Source of the DNA: Parietaria judaica
Taxonomy: Eukaryota > Streptophyta > Magnoliopsida > Rosales > Urticaceae
Assembly (NCBI GenBank): GCA_954871525.1
Contig: OX940869.1
Span: 18,008,001 to 18,072,000 of the forward strand
DNA length: 64,000 nucleotides
Reading direction: 5' to 3'
Numbering within the stretch: the first letter of the stretch is position 1; each line of letters begins with the position of its first letter. This document shows positions 22,593 through 34,481 of the stretch, one piece after another. Both the position numbers and the translations under genes were made by a program. The notes below the pieces were generated by a model that had not been told where the DNA came from, did not search any database, and worked only from the letters and a program-made list of their open reading frames with translations.

Positions 22593-23999
22593 TCTAATTA
22601 GGTATTCATAAAGAAAACTTATTAGTATCCTATATAGATGAAATGTTTCCTAAGATTTTGGAATAGAAAACTTTACAATGTTCTAATAAGGTAAACATAG
22701 TAAAACTTTACATCTCTATTCATGAGGTAATTTAGCAACTGATACGTGGTTGCAGCTTCACCAGCATACTAACCACGCACTAGCTAAACTGAGTTAGTCT
22801 AAACTCAATTAATTCACTGAAATAAAAAATGAGTTCCTTGTGAATTAACTACCTGACTTTAGAACGGCCATGCAACGATGTAAAGTCGCCACATGCAAGA
22901 GTAACCCACCGGTTTTTGGTTTACAAACTTAACTCAATCAGTCACTGCCCTTAGGAGGCCAGATCTAGCCGACACACGGCCGTTAAAATACATCTGCTCA
23001 CCTTATCTATAATCAGACCAGTACGGTGACTTATCAGTTGCATAACTGAAAGCTTTCAATATGCAACCCGTCGTTGTACCGACAACTAGTGGAGATCTTC
23101 TTACGCTAAATCTTGCTATTTTTCACTAAAAATGTTTTTCTGGTTTCTAAGATAATGATCGTTATCTAACCGAGCTCTAAACTAGGAACTTACGTTTTAA
23201 TTATCCATAATTAAAAGGAAATCCTATCGTTTTATTATGCTCATCATAAGCTTCCCATTAATTTCTTAATAAACTTAAATCCTAGGTTGTTATCATATAC
23301 CAAGTATACTAAGAACCTAGAATAAAATCACAAGATAATTACGGTAGTGATAGATCGAGTTGTGTTCTCCACTCAAATGAGAAGGGTCCCTACCCAGTCA
23401 CCCAAAAGTGGATAGTGAACAAGCCCCACTTTCGATTCCGTCTTTCTAAGACAAGAACACAAACTCGAGAATTTTTCCGTAATTAACAGGTGAAGTTATT
23501 TATTGATTAATTATCTATTACTATTTCTCAACTAAAAATTACCCAATAAATCCCAATTGTACATAGCCATTATGTACAATTAATCATATTATGAATTAAT
23601 TTAATTGGTGATAATACAATGGATAAACAAATAAATTAATATCTTTGAAAAATACAAATTAAAATAGACAATAATTAAATTCAAAACAAGAAATTAATTA
23701 TCCAATTTTAATTATTAACCTTGATTTTATTTTTCTCAAATTAGGATTTAAAATAAAAAATGAAATTAATAATAAATTAAACCAAAATTAATTTCAAAAT
23801 CTTTATTTTCATATTCGGGTTAATTTAAAATAAAATAATTCAACCCTGAACTATATTAAATAATAAAAATTAGATTCGAAATTAAATCAATTTAATTTAA
23901 AACAAAAATCAATTTGAATTGGGCTCGGGGCTTCCTAGTCTGTCCATAAAAAATTTTCAACTCGGCCCATTCATCGTCAAAAACACTGTTGGGCCAAAA
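22593..23999. other. Leader region of the minus-strand copia
   Basis: AT-rich sequence with no supported gene. I searched by eye for a minus-strand initiator-tRNA primer-binding site and found none, consistent with loss of the 5' LTR end and leader. Confidence 0.5.
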
Positions 24000-24574
24000 T
24001 GAAAGTGATTAGAAATACCAATGTATTCTGTAACAATCAAATCAAAGATCATGTGAGTTGAACCGTACGAGTCAATGACGCTCAGGACTTCAACCGATTC
24101 CATCTGATCATCTTTGTGACTTAATCTTACTTTCATTAGTGACGGTCTTACTTGATGATTTCAGGTATTAAGTCTGTCCGTTCGGTATGGAGACACTCCA
24201 ATACCTAGTGTTCCTAAAGTGCAGGACCAGCACCTGATCTGGTAATAGATCAGCACCTATGGTGTTTTGAGATCACTAATGGTTCTTAACAATTAGAAGC
24301 TCCCACTTTCTAATCTAACCATGAACATTACTTTAAGTTCTCAATTTATACAGGTCAAATCTCCTCACACATAGACTCTGTGTGATGAAGTAGCATAATT
24401 GTAAATGGTATATAGAACTTTGGGACGAAACATTTAATTTTATAATATCTAAGATATAACTATATAAGATTATCATTAATAAGTTATATTATCTTTAAAG
24501 GGAAAGACAACCATAATCTCAGTGAAGCGGGATTAGCATCTGAATAGAGGTCATATTATAAAGCATGTCCAACA
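24000..24574 (-). repeat. Truncated 5' LTR of the minus-strand copia
   Basis: It matches 19905-20484 at high identity by eye. The rest of the LTR, including the TATA region at 19244-19252, is absent here. Confidence 0.85.
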
Positions 24575-25678
24575 AAGGCATCGTACTTCAAAATATTCTT
24601 TTTATTCCGAAGATCAAGTGCAGCCTTATTTTGGTCAGTAAACTTACTCGTGACTCTAATTGCATGACCCGTTTCTTTGCCAATTTTTGTGATTTTCAGG
24701 TACTGGGTTCCGAGAAAGAAATTGGTCGAGGTGAGATGAGCGATGGCCTCTACATGTCTAGAGATACAAATTTTCTAAAAAAACAAGTTCACGATTCTGA
24801 CCAAGGTCATGTGCCATCAAACACTATTAACTCTTTCAAATTATGTGTCTGTCAAAGACCAACTTATGTTATGGCACTATCGTCTTGGTCATCCCAGCTT
24901 TCCATATCTTGAAAAAGCGTTTCCAAACTTGTTTACCAAAATAAAGGCTTCACATTATAAATGTAAAGTGTTTCAATTTGCAAAACATACTCGATATTCC
25001 TTCTGTGACATCTACTATAAATCGTCCAAACCATTCTTAGTGATTCATAGTGACATTTGGGGGCCCTCACGGATACATCATATAAGTGGTGCTCGATGAT
25101 TCATCACATTCATTGACGACCACTCTCGAATGATGTGGACATTTCTCATGAAAGATAAAATGGAAACTGTTCCCATCTTTCAAAATTTCTAGTATAGAAT
25201 TGAGTCTCAATTCTATACTCGTATTCAAGTCATTCACACGGATAACGCACGGGATTATTTCAATCAAACTCTCACTCCATTCTTGTTTGAGAAAGGAATC
25301 GTTCACATAAGCTCATGTGTGGACACCCCACAACAAAATGGTATAGCCGAGCGGAAAAATAGACACATTCTTGAAGTATCTACATCTATAATGTTTTCCA
25401 AAATCCGTTCCAAAATATTTTCGGGGATATGCTATTCTCACGACAACATATTTCATTAATCGTATGCCGAGTCGTATCTTAAATTTCCAATCTCCTCGTC
25501 AAGTCCCCACTCAAATTCACCCACATCTCTTGAAATTCTCTTCCGACCTACAAAAGAAGGTCTTCTTAGAGTGTTCCGCATCTCTTGATATTCCACATCT
25601 CTTGATAGCGAGTCTTTCTTCCCCAAATCCGACATTCAGGGGGAGAATTCTTGGGAATCTTAAATTTGAGAAGTCAAT
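24575..25678 (+). pseudogene. Host copia pre-integrase and integrase remnant
   Basis: It continues the host frame: LQNILFIPKIKCSLI near 24586, LMLWHYRLGHPSFPYLEKAF near 24866 (pre-integrase histidine motif), VIHSDIWGPSRIHH near 25043, and ITFIDDHSRMMWTFLMKD after a stop. HTDNARDYF lies near 25230 and DTPQQNGIAERKN near 25323-25361, covering the catalytic acids. Stops at 25097 and 25190 and frame changes break it. It ends at the Tekay insertion site, whose TSD TCAAT is at 25674-25678. Confidence 0.88.
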
Positions 25679-28269
25679 TATAATGCCCAATAATATCATG
25701 AGCAAGTTTACACCTAAAATATATAATTTTATTTATTCTAGTTATATGTTTATATATCTTATGGATATCATTTAAATAGTATATATGCAATGTTTAGCAA
25801 ATGGTGTGCTAAAAATAACTCTTGATATTAATCATCCATATCTTTATTTTAAATAAATTTATTGTAAAATTCTAATGTTAATTTTGAGCTTTGGTGCACT
25901 GTGGAACAAGTGGAGCCTTATGTCGAGATCGGTGTGCTAAGAAAATGAACACATATATTAACAAGTAATTTAATAATATCATTTTATCTTATTAATATTG
26001 GTGTGGAATTGTGTTTACTTATATCGTATGTTAATTTTGTATGGTTGGAAATATAGACATGCTGAACTAAAATATATTAGTGAGTAATTTTTTAAAATAC
26101 AAAAATGAGGGGCTTAGCTAAATTTTCAACTCTCTTTCTTAGTAAGGTGTACAAAGTAAGCTTATTCAGAGTGATGAGTCATCAAGAACAAGACTCTGCC
26201 TTGGTAGTATTCATCCATGTTATTAGCTAATAGTAATAATAAAAATATATTTATATATATATATATATATATAAGTTGATATATGAAGAAAAAAAAAAAG
26301 AGATCTCGAACTTTCCTCCTCAACATTTTCTCGAGAAATACTCCTCGACCTTTCCTTCTTCTTCGATCGTCTCGGTTTCTTATTCCGTTATGTTGGCTAG
26401 CAATCCTCTTTCGGTGATTTGAGTTTTGTAGTCCAGTTTAGCGTTTACTGAATCTTTAATTCTTCCTTTACATGATTACATCTTCTATATGGAATCCAAA
26501 AAGTAAACTTTGAGTACTATTGATGCAGTTTTGATGGGTAACACTAAGATTTATATTGCTTGTTTTGATCTTCGATTAATTTTATAAGAAATAAATAACA
26601 AAAATAAAATAAAAATCATCTCTGTACTTACAATATTTAGATGATTGTTGCTATTTAATTAGACTAATGAAGTAATATGTCTTGAAATGTCCAAATAAGG
26701 ACAAAATTTATCACCACGCGTGTATAGAAAAAAATTTGTATCTATGTTTTTTGCTCATAGGCTTGAACTAATCAAGAATATCACTTGAGCATGTGTGAAG
26801 CCATTTTAATTAGTTTATTTTATTGGGTTTCATGGCATGGCATGAATATATTTTATTGTTACATAACACTGAATGTTGGAACACGTTTTAGAGTTGACAT
26901 GCTTAACAATTTTCAAAATCCAATTAAATAGAATCGGCCATGATTCTCTTAAAAATTGTTAAGTTATTTTAGGAAGTATAAAGAAAATAATTAGGTGCTC
27001 ATGAGTAGTGTTGAATACAAGTTTAGTTTATGTTTAGAGTTACTAATATAATTTTGGTGTAAGTAGCAAGGTTTAACATCCATCGTATGTTAGCTTCACA
27101 TGTTATTAACTTTACAATATGGTAATCGGATTATCGAAGGGTTAAGGACGAATAATACTAAAATTATAAGTTCATATATCAGAGCTTACGCACACCGAGT
27201 CTTGAGTGAGGTAGACGCTTTCCACACCGTCAAAGTAACCAAGACTTCGAAGTAAGTAAAGACTTCTTTTACTAGCATTACAAGAACGAAATTGAATGGT
27301 GATTTACATGTATATATATGCATAAAATTGCACGTTCTTTTGATGTTTGCTATAAAAGGTGTATATGTTAAAAGATTAAATGACAGTGTATCTCAGTTGC
27401 TAAGTTTGGGTAGGCGGCGTGCCTGTTGCGATGTCTTGTTAAAAGAGACTATGATATGTTAATGGCGCGGTGTGGGAAGCCCGACTGATCACCGGGAATG
27501 TAATTGAGAATTTTTCCCACACGTCTGCGTGTAATGTTACGACCGATCACATGTTAAAAGAATTGAAACGTTACGACCGACCGGTCGAAGTTAAAAGAAA
27601 TGACCATAGGGTCACATGTTAAAAGAGGTTAAAAGAAATGACCAGAGGGTCACATGTTAAAAGAAATGACCGGAGGATCACATGTTAAAAGAATTATGGG
27701 GAATTGTGCAACAGGAGCGTCCAGAACAACATCTACAAGCCTTAGCATTTGAGATACACACTATGAAAGATAATTGGATAATGCATATTAAATGTGCAAT
27801 ATGATTATGATATGAATGAAGTTATATGATATATTAATTGTCTTTACTTACTGAGCTTTTGCTCATTAGAATTCTTGTAATGCAGACATTGCAGGTAATT
27901 CAAATGATGTTTAATGTTGTTTGTTGAAGACTCCGAGCTAGAGATCTGATGCATATGAGATATTAACGATCGTGGGATAACTCGTTTTGTACTTGGGATA
28001 TTTTTTAGCGTCTTTACATTAGGTAGAAGAAAAAAAAAACATAAGAAAGGAGAGAGTAGTTTATGCCTCCTCGTTTTGGATAAATAGTGACAGTGGTTAG
28101 ACATGGGAGTCTAACTTAGTTACATGTAATATATCATTTTGATATGTAGATATATAAAATAGGTATATATATCTATATATATAAAAGAAAAAAAATGAAG
28201 CGTTTTTCATTGGCTCACTTATATGATTTTAAAGGAAAGCTAGCTTTATAGGCCGTACGGGGCGTTACA
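25679..28269 (+). repeat. 5' LTR of the Tekay element
   Basis: 2,591 bp, from TATAATGCCC to GGGGCGTTACA. It contains an AT microsatellite near 26250-26274, a TATA box TATAAAAG at 27351-27358 and tandem copies of a 28-bp unit (GTTAAAAGAAATGACC plus a GGGTCACAT tail) at about 27590-27700. Both LTRs start TATAA instead of the usual TG. Confidence 0.92.
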
Positions 28270-28272
28270 GAT

Positions 28273-28290
28273 TTGGTATCAAAGCAACAG
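28273..28290 (+). other. Primer-binding site of the Tekay element
   Basis: TTGGTATCAAAGCAACAG begins within a few bases of the LTR end. It resembles the initiator methionine complement with one mismatch in TGGTATCARAGC. Confidence 0.75.
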
Positions 28291-28540
28291 GTTTAGTCGT
28301 TCCTGTAGACCGTCTCATATGCAAATGATCAAGCTCGAGTCGGCCAATCAATAGGTTTGATTTGTCTTTCCTTATGATATAATTTTAGTTGTTTTAAGTA
28401 GTGTAGTTAGAACAGCTCATGCATAAATATCATTTAGTAAAGTTGCTCATGTAAGATTTTAGGGCATTTTGAGGATGTCTCAGCGAAGAAAGCTGAGGGA
28501 GCTCAAAAGAAAAAAAATTATTGGGTACACCTTTGAATCA
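28291..28540. other. Deleted gag region of the Tekay element
   Basis: It should hold gag, but no Gag motif is present. Confidence 0.5.
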
Positions 28541-28990
28541 TTACCAAATATTTATTGTGTTAATATTCCATTGGGGAATTTCTATGTTCAAAAGAAGCAT
28601 TGCGAGCGACAAAAATAATAATTGACGGAAGGGAGTTACATGCTCATCTCGTAGTGCTCGATATAAAAACTTTGATATTATTACGGGAATGGATTGGATA
28701 GAAAAGTATCCACTATAGTTGATTGTAGCAAGAATATTGCGAAGTTTCAACCACCGGGAGAAGATGAGTTTACCTTTGTGGGGATAAGCAAGAATAAACT
28801 ATTTGTTATTATTTCAATGATGAAAGCATGGAAATAGTTTATTCTGGCTGTGGCGGCTATTTAGAACATGTTGTTGATGTCAAAGTTGAACATAAGACGA
28901 GACCATATGAAGTACATGTTGTGAATGAGTTCTTGGAAGTGTTTCTTGAGGATTTGCCGGGTTTACCGCCAGACATGGAAAATTGATTTT
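28541..28990 (+). pseudogene. Tekay protease remnant
   Basis: Plus-strand frames contain DIITGMDWIEKY near 28673-28710, the conserved protease C-terminal GMDWL-type motif of chromoviruses. VDCSKNIAKFQPPGEDEF follows. The active-site part upstream is lost or unrecognisable. Confidence 0.65.
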
Positions 28991-29039
28991 TCCATTGAAG
29001 TCTTTCCTGGAACTGCACTTGTATCTAAGGCACATATCG

Positions 29040-29900
29040 CTTGGCTCCAACCGAGTTAAAGGAATGAAAGACCCAATTAGAAGAGTTATTAGTTAAAAGA
29101 TTTATCCGTCCTAGCTTTTCGCCTTGGGGTGCACCAGTGTTATTTGTCAAATAGAAAGATGGCAGTTTTAGACTGTGTATTGACTTTAGAGAGCTCAACA
29201 AAATAACGGTAAAGAATAAGTACCTATTCCCAAGGATCGACGACTTGTTTGATTAACTATAGGGTGCTTCTGTGTTTTCGAAGATTGATTTGAGATTTGG
29301 TTACCATCAGCTCAAGGTTAAGTATGAGGATGTTCTTAAGACAACTTTTCGTACAAGATATGGTCATTAGTTCTTGGTTATGCCATTTGGATTAACGAAC
29401 GCTCCAGTCCCTTTCATGGATTTGATGAATAGAGTCCTCAAGGATTATTTGGATAAGTTTCTCATTGTGTTCATCAATGACATATTGATTTACTCTCGAT
29501 CTAATGCTGAACATGCTGATCATTTAAGGATAGTGTTGGACATCTTGAAGAAAAATCAGCTTTACGCAAAGTTCAAAAAGTGTGATTTCTGGCTGGATAA
29601 AGTTGCATTTCTTGGGTCATGACAAGCGAAGAAATTTATGTAGATCCCGCGAAGATTGAAGCCGTAAGTAACTGATCCAGACCTAAGGATGTGTCTCCAA
29701 AGTAAGAAGTTTTATTGGGCTAGTATGGTATTATAGACGCTTTTTGAAAGGATTTTTAAAAATAGCGTTATCAGTTACTCAATTGATGGGAAAAAGGTGT
29801 AAAGTTTTAAGTGGTGGTATTCACATGAAGAAAGCTTCCAAGTGTTGGAGTGACGTTTAACATCAACCTATGTACTAAGTATTCATGGCGAAAGTGCCGG
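29040..29900 (+). pseudogene. Tekay reverse transcriptase (broken)
   Basis: PSFSPWGAPVLFVK with a stop is at about 29110. [15 protein letters not shown] and [15 protein letters not shown] follow, then [20 protein letters not shown] in the open frame at 29374-29622. The catalytic YxDD reads FINDILIYS, with asparagine for the first catalytic aspartate. Frames break after 29622. Confidence 0.85.
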
Positions 29901-29934
29901 ATTGGTTGTGTACATTGATATATTAAAGAAGGGG

Positions 29935-30303
29935 CTAGGATGTGTGTTGATGAAATGGGAAAGTCTGTCGCTTATGCTTCTAGGAAAATGAAGGACTATG
30001 AGATGAATTATCCCACTCATGATTTGGAATTAGCAGCGGCTGTGTTTGCGTTGAAAATTTGGAGATATCATTTGTACGGTGAAAGATGTGAAATATTCAC
30101 AGATCATAAAAGCCAAAAGTATTTCTTCACACATAAGGAATTAAATGTGAGGCAAATTATATATTTTGATCTAGTGAATGACTATTATTGCGTGATTAAT
30201 AATCATCTGGGAAGAGAGAATATTGTTGTTGATGCGTTAAGCAGGAAGTCAACTGGAAAAATGGTCTACAATAACGAGTATTCAGAAGCATATATTCGCT
30301 GAT
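29935..30303 (+). pseudogene. Tekay RNase H
   Basis: The open frame 29940-30302 has [50 protein letters not shown] and [12 protein letters not shown], the RNase H and linker of chromoviruses. The first catalytic acid lies upstream in a broken part. Confidence 0.82.
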
Positions 30304-30309
30304 CTTGAA

Positions 30310-31674
30310 AAGCTTAATATTGAGATTAAGCCTACAAGTTTAATGAAGATACTATCAGCAACGACGCTTCAACCAACCCCGTTATAATTGATCGAAAATT
30401 GATCAAAGAAGGCCAGGTGACCGATGCATATGTGAGTAAGTTGAGATCGGAGATTTCATCAGGGAAAAGAACGGAATTTCAACTGTCGCAAGAGGAGTAA
30501 TAATGTATTAATAACGATGTTGCCAAGTTTGTAGAGCAGTGCCTTACTTGTCAACAAATTAAACCTGAACATCAAAGACCAACAGGCTTACTCCAGCCTT
30601 TGGCAGTACGCTAGTGGAAATGGGAAGAGATCATGATGGACTTTGTCGTCGGGCTAACTTGGTCTAATGATGAACGTGATGCAATTTGGGTTATCGTTAA
30701 TAGACTCACGAAGTCGGCTCATTTTCTTCCTGTTCGCATGACCTACTCAATAGATCAGCTCGCTCAACTTTACGTCAAGGAGATTGTTAGATTGCATGGG
30801 GTACCATTATCTATTGTTTCTGATAGAGACGCGAGATTCACATCGGCATTTTGGAAAATCTTATACAAGGCGATGGATCAAAATTAGCACTAGGTACAAT
30901 TTTTCATCCACAACCAGATGGACAATTAGAGAGGACTATACAAACTTTGGAAGATATATTGAAGGTGTGCGTTTTGGATTTTCATGGATCATGGAGTAAA
31001 TATCTACCTTTGGTCGAGTTCTCTTACAAGAATAGTCATCATTCTACAATAGAAATGGCACCTTATGAAGCTTTATATGGAAAAAAATGTCGATCCCCTG
31101 TTCATTGGGACGAAGTAGGCAAAAGGAAGTACGTCGGCCTAGAGCTTTTGCAGGATATTGTTGGACAAATTGAGAAAATTCGAAAAAGAATGTTGACTGC
31201 TCAAAGTCGACAAAAGAGCTATGCAGATCTAACGCGTCGGATGATAGAATTTGAAATCGGAGATAAAGTTTTTGCCAAAGTCTCTCCGCTCAAGGGTGTT
31301 ATGAGGTTTGGAAAGAAAGGAAAACTGAGCCCTAGATTTGTCGGGCCATTTGAAGTGTTAGAAAGAATTGGACCGGTGGCGTATAAGCTAGCTCTCCCTC
31401 CAGCAATGTCAATGGTGCACAAAACTTTTAACGTCTCTATGCTGAGAAAGTATATCTTAGACCCTTCTCACATTTTAAATTATGAGCCTCTACAACTGAA
31501 TGAAGATTTCACTTACGAGGAGAAGCCCATCAAAGTAATTGACACAAAAGAAAAAGAACTGAGAAATAAGAAGATTTTGTTAGTTAAAGTTTTGTTGAAG
31601 AGTCACTCAGTAGAAGAAGCTACATGGGAAAGAGAAGATGAAATGACAAGCAAATACCCGGAGTTGTTCTGGTA
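30310..31674 (+). pseudogene. Tekay integrase with chromodomain
   Basis: The HHCC tail is seen as CLTCQQIKPEHQ near 30541. The catalytic core at 30633-30887 has MMDFVVGL and IVSDRDARFTSAFW. A frame change near 30880 leads into the 274-codon frame at 30851-31675, with HPQPDGQLERTIQTL, the GKLSPRFVGPFEVLERIG C-terminal domain and the chromodomain EATWEREDEMTSKYPELF at the end. All three DDE acids are visible across two frames. The chromodomain type and wording fit Tekay/Del. Confidence 0.9.
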
Positions 31675-31702
31675 AGCAAATTTCGAGGACGAAATTTTTA
31701 TT

Positions 31703-31713
31703 AGGAGGCGAGG
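31703..31713 (+). other. Polypurine tract of the Tekay element
   Basis: AGGAGGCGAGG lies just before the 3' LTR start at 31716. Confidence 0.75.
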
Positions 31714-32780
31714 TTTATAATGCCCAATAATCTCTTGAGCAAGTTTACACCTAAAATATATAATTTTATTTAGTCTAGTTATATGTTTATATATCTTTTG
31801 GATATAATTTAAATAGTATATATGCAATGTTTAGCAAAGGTGTAATAAAAATAACTCTTGATATTAATCAACTATATCTTTATTTTAAATAATTTATTGT
31901 AAAATTCTAATGTTAATTTTGAGCTTTGGTGCAGTGTGGAACAAGTGGAGCCTTATGTCGAGATCGGTGTGCAAAGAAAATGAACACATATATTACCAAG
32001 TAATTTAATAATATCATTTTATCTTATTAATATTGGTGTGGAATTGTGATTACTTATACCATATGTTAAGTTTGTTTGGTTGGAAAGATAAACGTGCTGA
32101 ACTAAAATATATTAGTGAGTAATTTTTTAAAATACAACAAAGAGGGACTTGGCTAAATTTTCAACTCTCTTTCTTAGTAAGGTGTACAAAGTAAGCTTAT
32201 TCATAGTGATGAGTCATCAAGAATAAGACTCTGCCTTGGTAGTATTCATCCACATTATTAGCTAATAGTAATAATAAAAATATATTTATATATATATATA
32301 TAAGTTGAAATATGAAAAAAAAAAAGATCTCGAACTTTCCTCAACATTTTCTCGAGAAATACTCCTCGACCTTTCCTTCTTCTTCGATCGTCTCGGTTTT
32401 TTATTCCGTTATGTTGGCTAGCAATCCTCTTTCGGTGATTTGAGTTTTGTAGTCCAGGTTAGCGTTTACTGAATCTTTAATTCTTCCTTTACATGATTAC
32501 ATCTTCTATATGGAATCTAAAAAGTAAACTTTGAGTACTATTGATGCAGTTTTGATGAGAAACACTAAGATTTATATTGCTTGTTTTGATGTTCGATTAA
32601 TTTTATAAGAAATAAATAACAAAAATAAAATAAAAATCATCTCTGTACTTACAATATTTAGATGATTGTTGCTATTTAATTAGACTAATGAAGTAATATG
32701 TCTTGAAATGTCCAAATAAGGACAAAATTTATCACCACGCGTATAGAAAAAAATTTGTATCTATGTTTTTTGCTCATAGG

Positions 32781-33140
32781 TGATATGTGCCCGAAAGATC
32801 GATAACCCGAAATGGGAATTTGGGAAAAATACCGGCGAAACACTCACAAACCCAATCTCTTGAGAGATTAGATTTTTGAATGATTTTTGGCTATCTTTTT
32901 CATTCATCAAAGCTCTCTTAAATAGAGAGAGGATTACAACCTAATGGGCCGGACCGGGCCCGACAAAATAAACCCTTTAACATAATTAAATAACCCTAAT
33001 AACCTATTTAAATTATTCAACGACAAAACTAGAAACGACGCTAATTTAAATATCCTAAGACCGAATTAAATACGACGACATATAAATAAACAACTCTAAT
33101 TTATTAACGACACGAAGCTTAATCTCTTGGGGCCGTATCA
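32781..33140 (-). repeat. 3' LTR of the small element
   Basis: 360 bp, nearly identical to 34482-34841. A TATA-like CTATTTAAG lies on the minus strand near 32925. Confidence 0.92.
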
Positions 33141-33176
33141 TTACTCCCCTTCTCCACCTTGAGCTTGTCCTCAAGC

Positions 33177-34298
33177 TCAAAACACGGTAACGGCCGCTTC
33201 AAAACGAGTTCGCCATGGCACCTTGTAACTCGCTCGAGTCACCATAGACAAGCCTCTTACCGCAATCATTGTCGTTCCTCCTCGGTCGAAAACACCTCCT
33301 TGGTCAGTTGCTGACCCACCGCTGCTCTTAGAGCCGCCAGTGCAGATTGTTTGCGGGCTGTCACCAGCTCCCCCGACTTCTTTTTGGCTCAATCCTTCTT
33401 TAGTTACTTTTGCCACTAGCCAATCCTCTTCAATTTTTGGTACTTTTACCAAAATACCATCAATGCCAGTATATAAGTCCAGCCCGCCTCCTTTCTTTTC
33501 CTTGCTGCCCTCTGAATTAGAGTTTTTAGAAGGCAAACAATTATGTCCCCCTCTAGGTACTTCTGCCGCAATATCATCAAACCCTAATTTTATCACTTTT
33601 TCTCCTCGATCGACTCTGCCGCCACCTCCTTTTTCATTGCCGCTGCTCTTCTCATTTTTGCCGCCTGGTCCGTCGCCTCCTCCCTTCCGATCGCCGGCGA
33701 GCTCGCCGACGAAGTCTCCGGCGACCCTGCCGCCGACCCTCATCGATTCCTTTGCGCTTGAAAGATAAGCGTTGTTGCTATCCAGATCTGGAATGCGATC
33801 TGGTCTACGACGCTCGTTGTCGCTCGCCATCGCTCCACCTCGTTCGACGGCGTACACTCGGTCAGTCGATGACCCTCCTTCGCTGCCGGAGTTCTGACCA
33901 CTATCGTTGCAGATTGTTTTTGGGCTGCCAAAATCCCAGATATGGGATTGGTCGGACTCAAGCGCAAACTCTTCTTCAGCCCCCTTCTCTCCATCTGTCA
34001 AGCCGCTGCCCTTCCTTCCAATGATCTCCACCGCCGCTTCCGCCCCAGCTTCGACCACCGCTCCGCCGCTGCCGTCTCCGGCGACTTCCACACCTCCTTC
34101 GACGACCAAAATCTGAATTTTCAGATCTGGTCCTCTCCGATTCACGGTCGTTTCGCGAACCAGTTTTGGATCTCCGTCCACTGTCACCACCGTTGTTTCC
34201 ACCTCAACTGCCCGTGGATTCACCACCTCTTCCGGTGGCTGGATTCTCCCCTCGGACCAATTCTTCTCGGTCTGCTCCAATGCTTCCGAATCAGCCAT
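33177..34298 (-). CDS. 373-codon ORF of the small LTR element, function unknown
   Basis: An uninterrupted minus-strand frame with start MADSEALEQTEKNW. The product is hydrophilic and rich in glycine, glutamate, lysine and serine, with no recognised Gag core, zinc knuckle or enzyme motif. An internal similarity links SPKTICNDSGQNSGSEGGSS (from about residue 125) with SPQTICTGGSKSSGG (from about residue 320), suggesting a partial duplication. Its start overlaps the stop of an upstream short ORF in the sequence ATGGCTGA. It fills almost the whole space between the LTRs. It could be a diverged Gag N-terminal part, a captured host segment or a spuriously open GC-rich frame. The absence of stops in a field of broken frames argues for recent coding or recent origin. 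Confidence 0.5.
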   Translation of the reverse strand: MADSEALEQTEKNWSEGRIQPPEEVVNPRAVEVETTVVTVDGDPKLVRETTVNRRGPDLKIQILVVEGGVEVAGDGSGGAVVEAGAEAAVEIIGRKGSGLTDGEKGAEEEFALESDQSHIWDFGSPKTICNDSGQNSGSEGGSSTDRVYAVERGGAMASDNERRRPDRIPDLDSNNAYLSSAKESMRVGGRVAGDFVGELAGDRKGGGDGPGGKNEKSSGNEKGGGGRVDRGEKVIKLGFDDIAAEVPRGGHNCLPSKNSNSEGSKEKKGGGLDLYTGIDGILVKVPKIEEDWLVAKVTKEGLSQKEVGGAGDSPQTICTGGSKSSGGSATDQGGVFDRGGTTMIAVRGLSMVTRASYKVPWRTRFEAAVTVF

Positions 34299-34458
34299 CT
34301 TCTTCGACTTTCACCCAAAAACCTGCCCAATACTTCTCATCTTCGGCCTCTTTTACTTCACGTTCTTTTTTTAATCTTGCCGTCATGGCTTCCACCGCCG
34401 CCTGGAGTTCCTTCGCTTGTTTTTGGATAGTCTTGAACAAATCGGAATCGAACGCCAT
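34291..34458 (-). CDS. Short coiled-coil ORF preceding the 373-codon ORF
   Basis: 55 codons from the first ATG after the primer-binding site (MAFDSDLFKTIQKQAKELQA). It has a heptad-like helix (LQAAVEAMTARLKKEREVKE) and ends in a TGA that overlaps the next ORF's ATG. A longer reading (to 34611) starts inside the LTR. Coupled translation or frameshifting into the longer ORF is possible; a simple one-base indel splitting one gene is the alternative. Confidence 0.5.
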   Translation of the reverse strand: MAFDSDLFKTIQKQAKELQAAVEAMTARLKKEREVKEAEDEKYWAGFWVKVEEDG

Positions 34459-34462
34459 TTCG

Positions 34463-34480
34463 AGCAGCTCTGATACCAAA
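34463..34480 (-). other. Primer-binding site of the small element
   Basis: On the minus strand TTTGGTATCAGAGCTGCT, an exact match to the initiator methionine complement core TGGTATCAGAGC. It lies next to the 5' LTR and fixes the element's direction. Confidence 0.88.
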
Positions 34481-34481
34481 T

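Larger units (their letters stand above)
18637..24574 (-). mobile_element. Minus-strand copia element nested in the host copia
   Basis: The plus strand starts TGTTG and ends CAACA, with target sites AAGCC at 18632-18636 and AAGGC at 24575-24579 (4 of 5). The 3' LTR (left) is 18637-20484, preceded on the minus strand by the purine tract CAAGTGGGAGAT. The right-hand 5' LTR keeps only about 575 bp. Between them lie a Gag remnant with a zinc knuckle (minus strand, 22592-21943) and AT-rich DNA. No polymerase or integrase was seen, so the element is non-autonomous or gutted. Confidence 0.83.

Noticed and set aside
33340..33768. 142-codon plus-strand frame opposite the 373-codon ORF
   Set aside because: Proline/serine-rich mirror of the GC-rich minus-strand ORF; the primer-binding site and purine tract show that the element is read on the minus strand.
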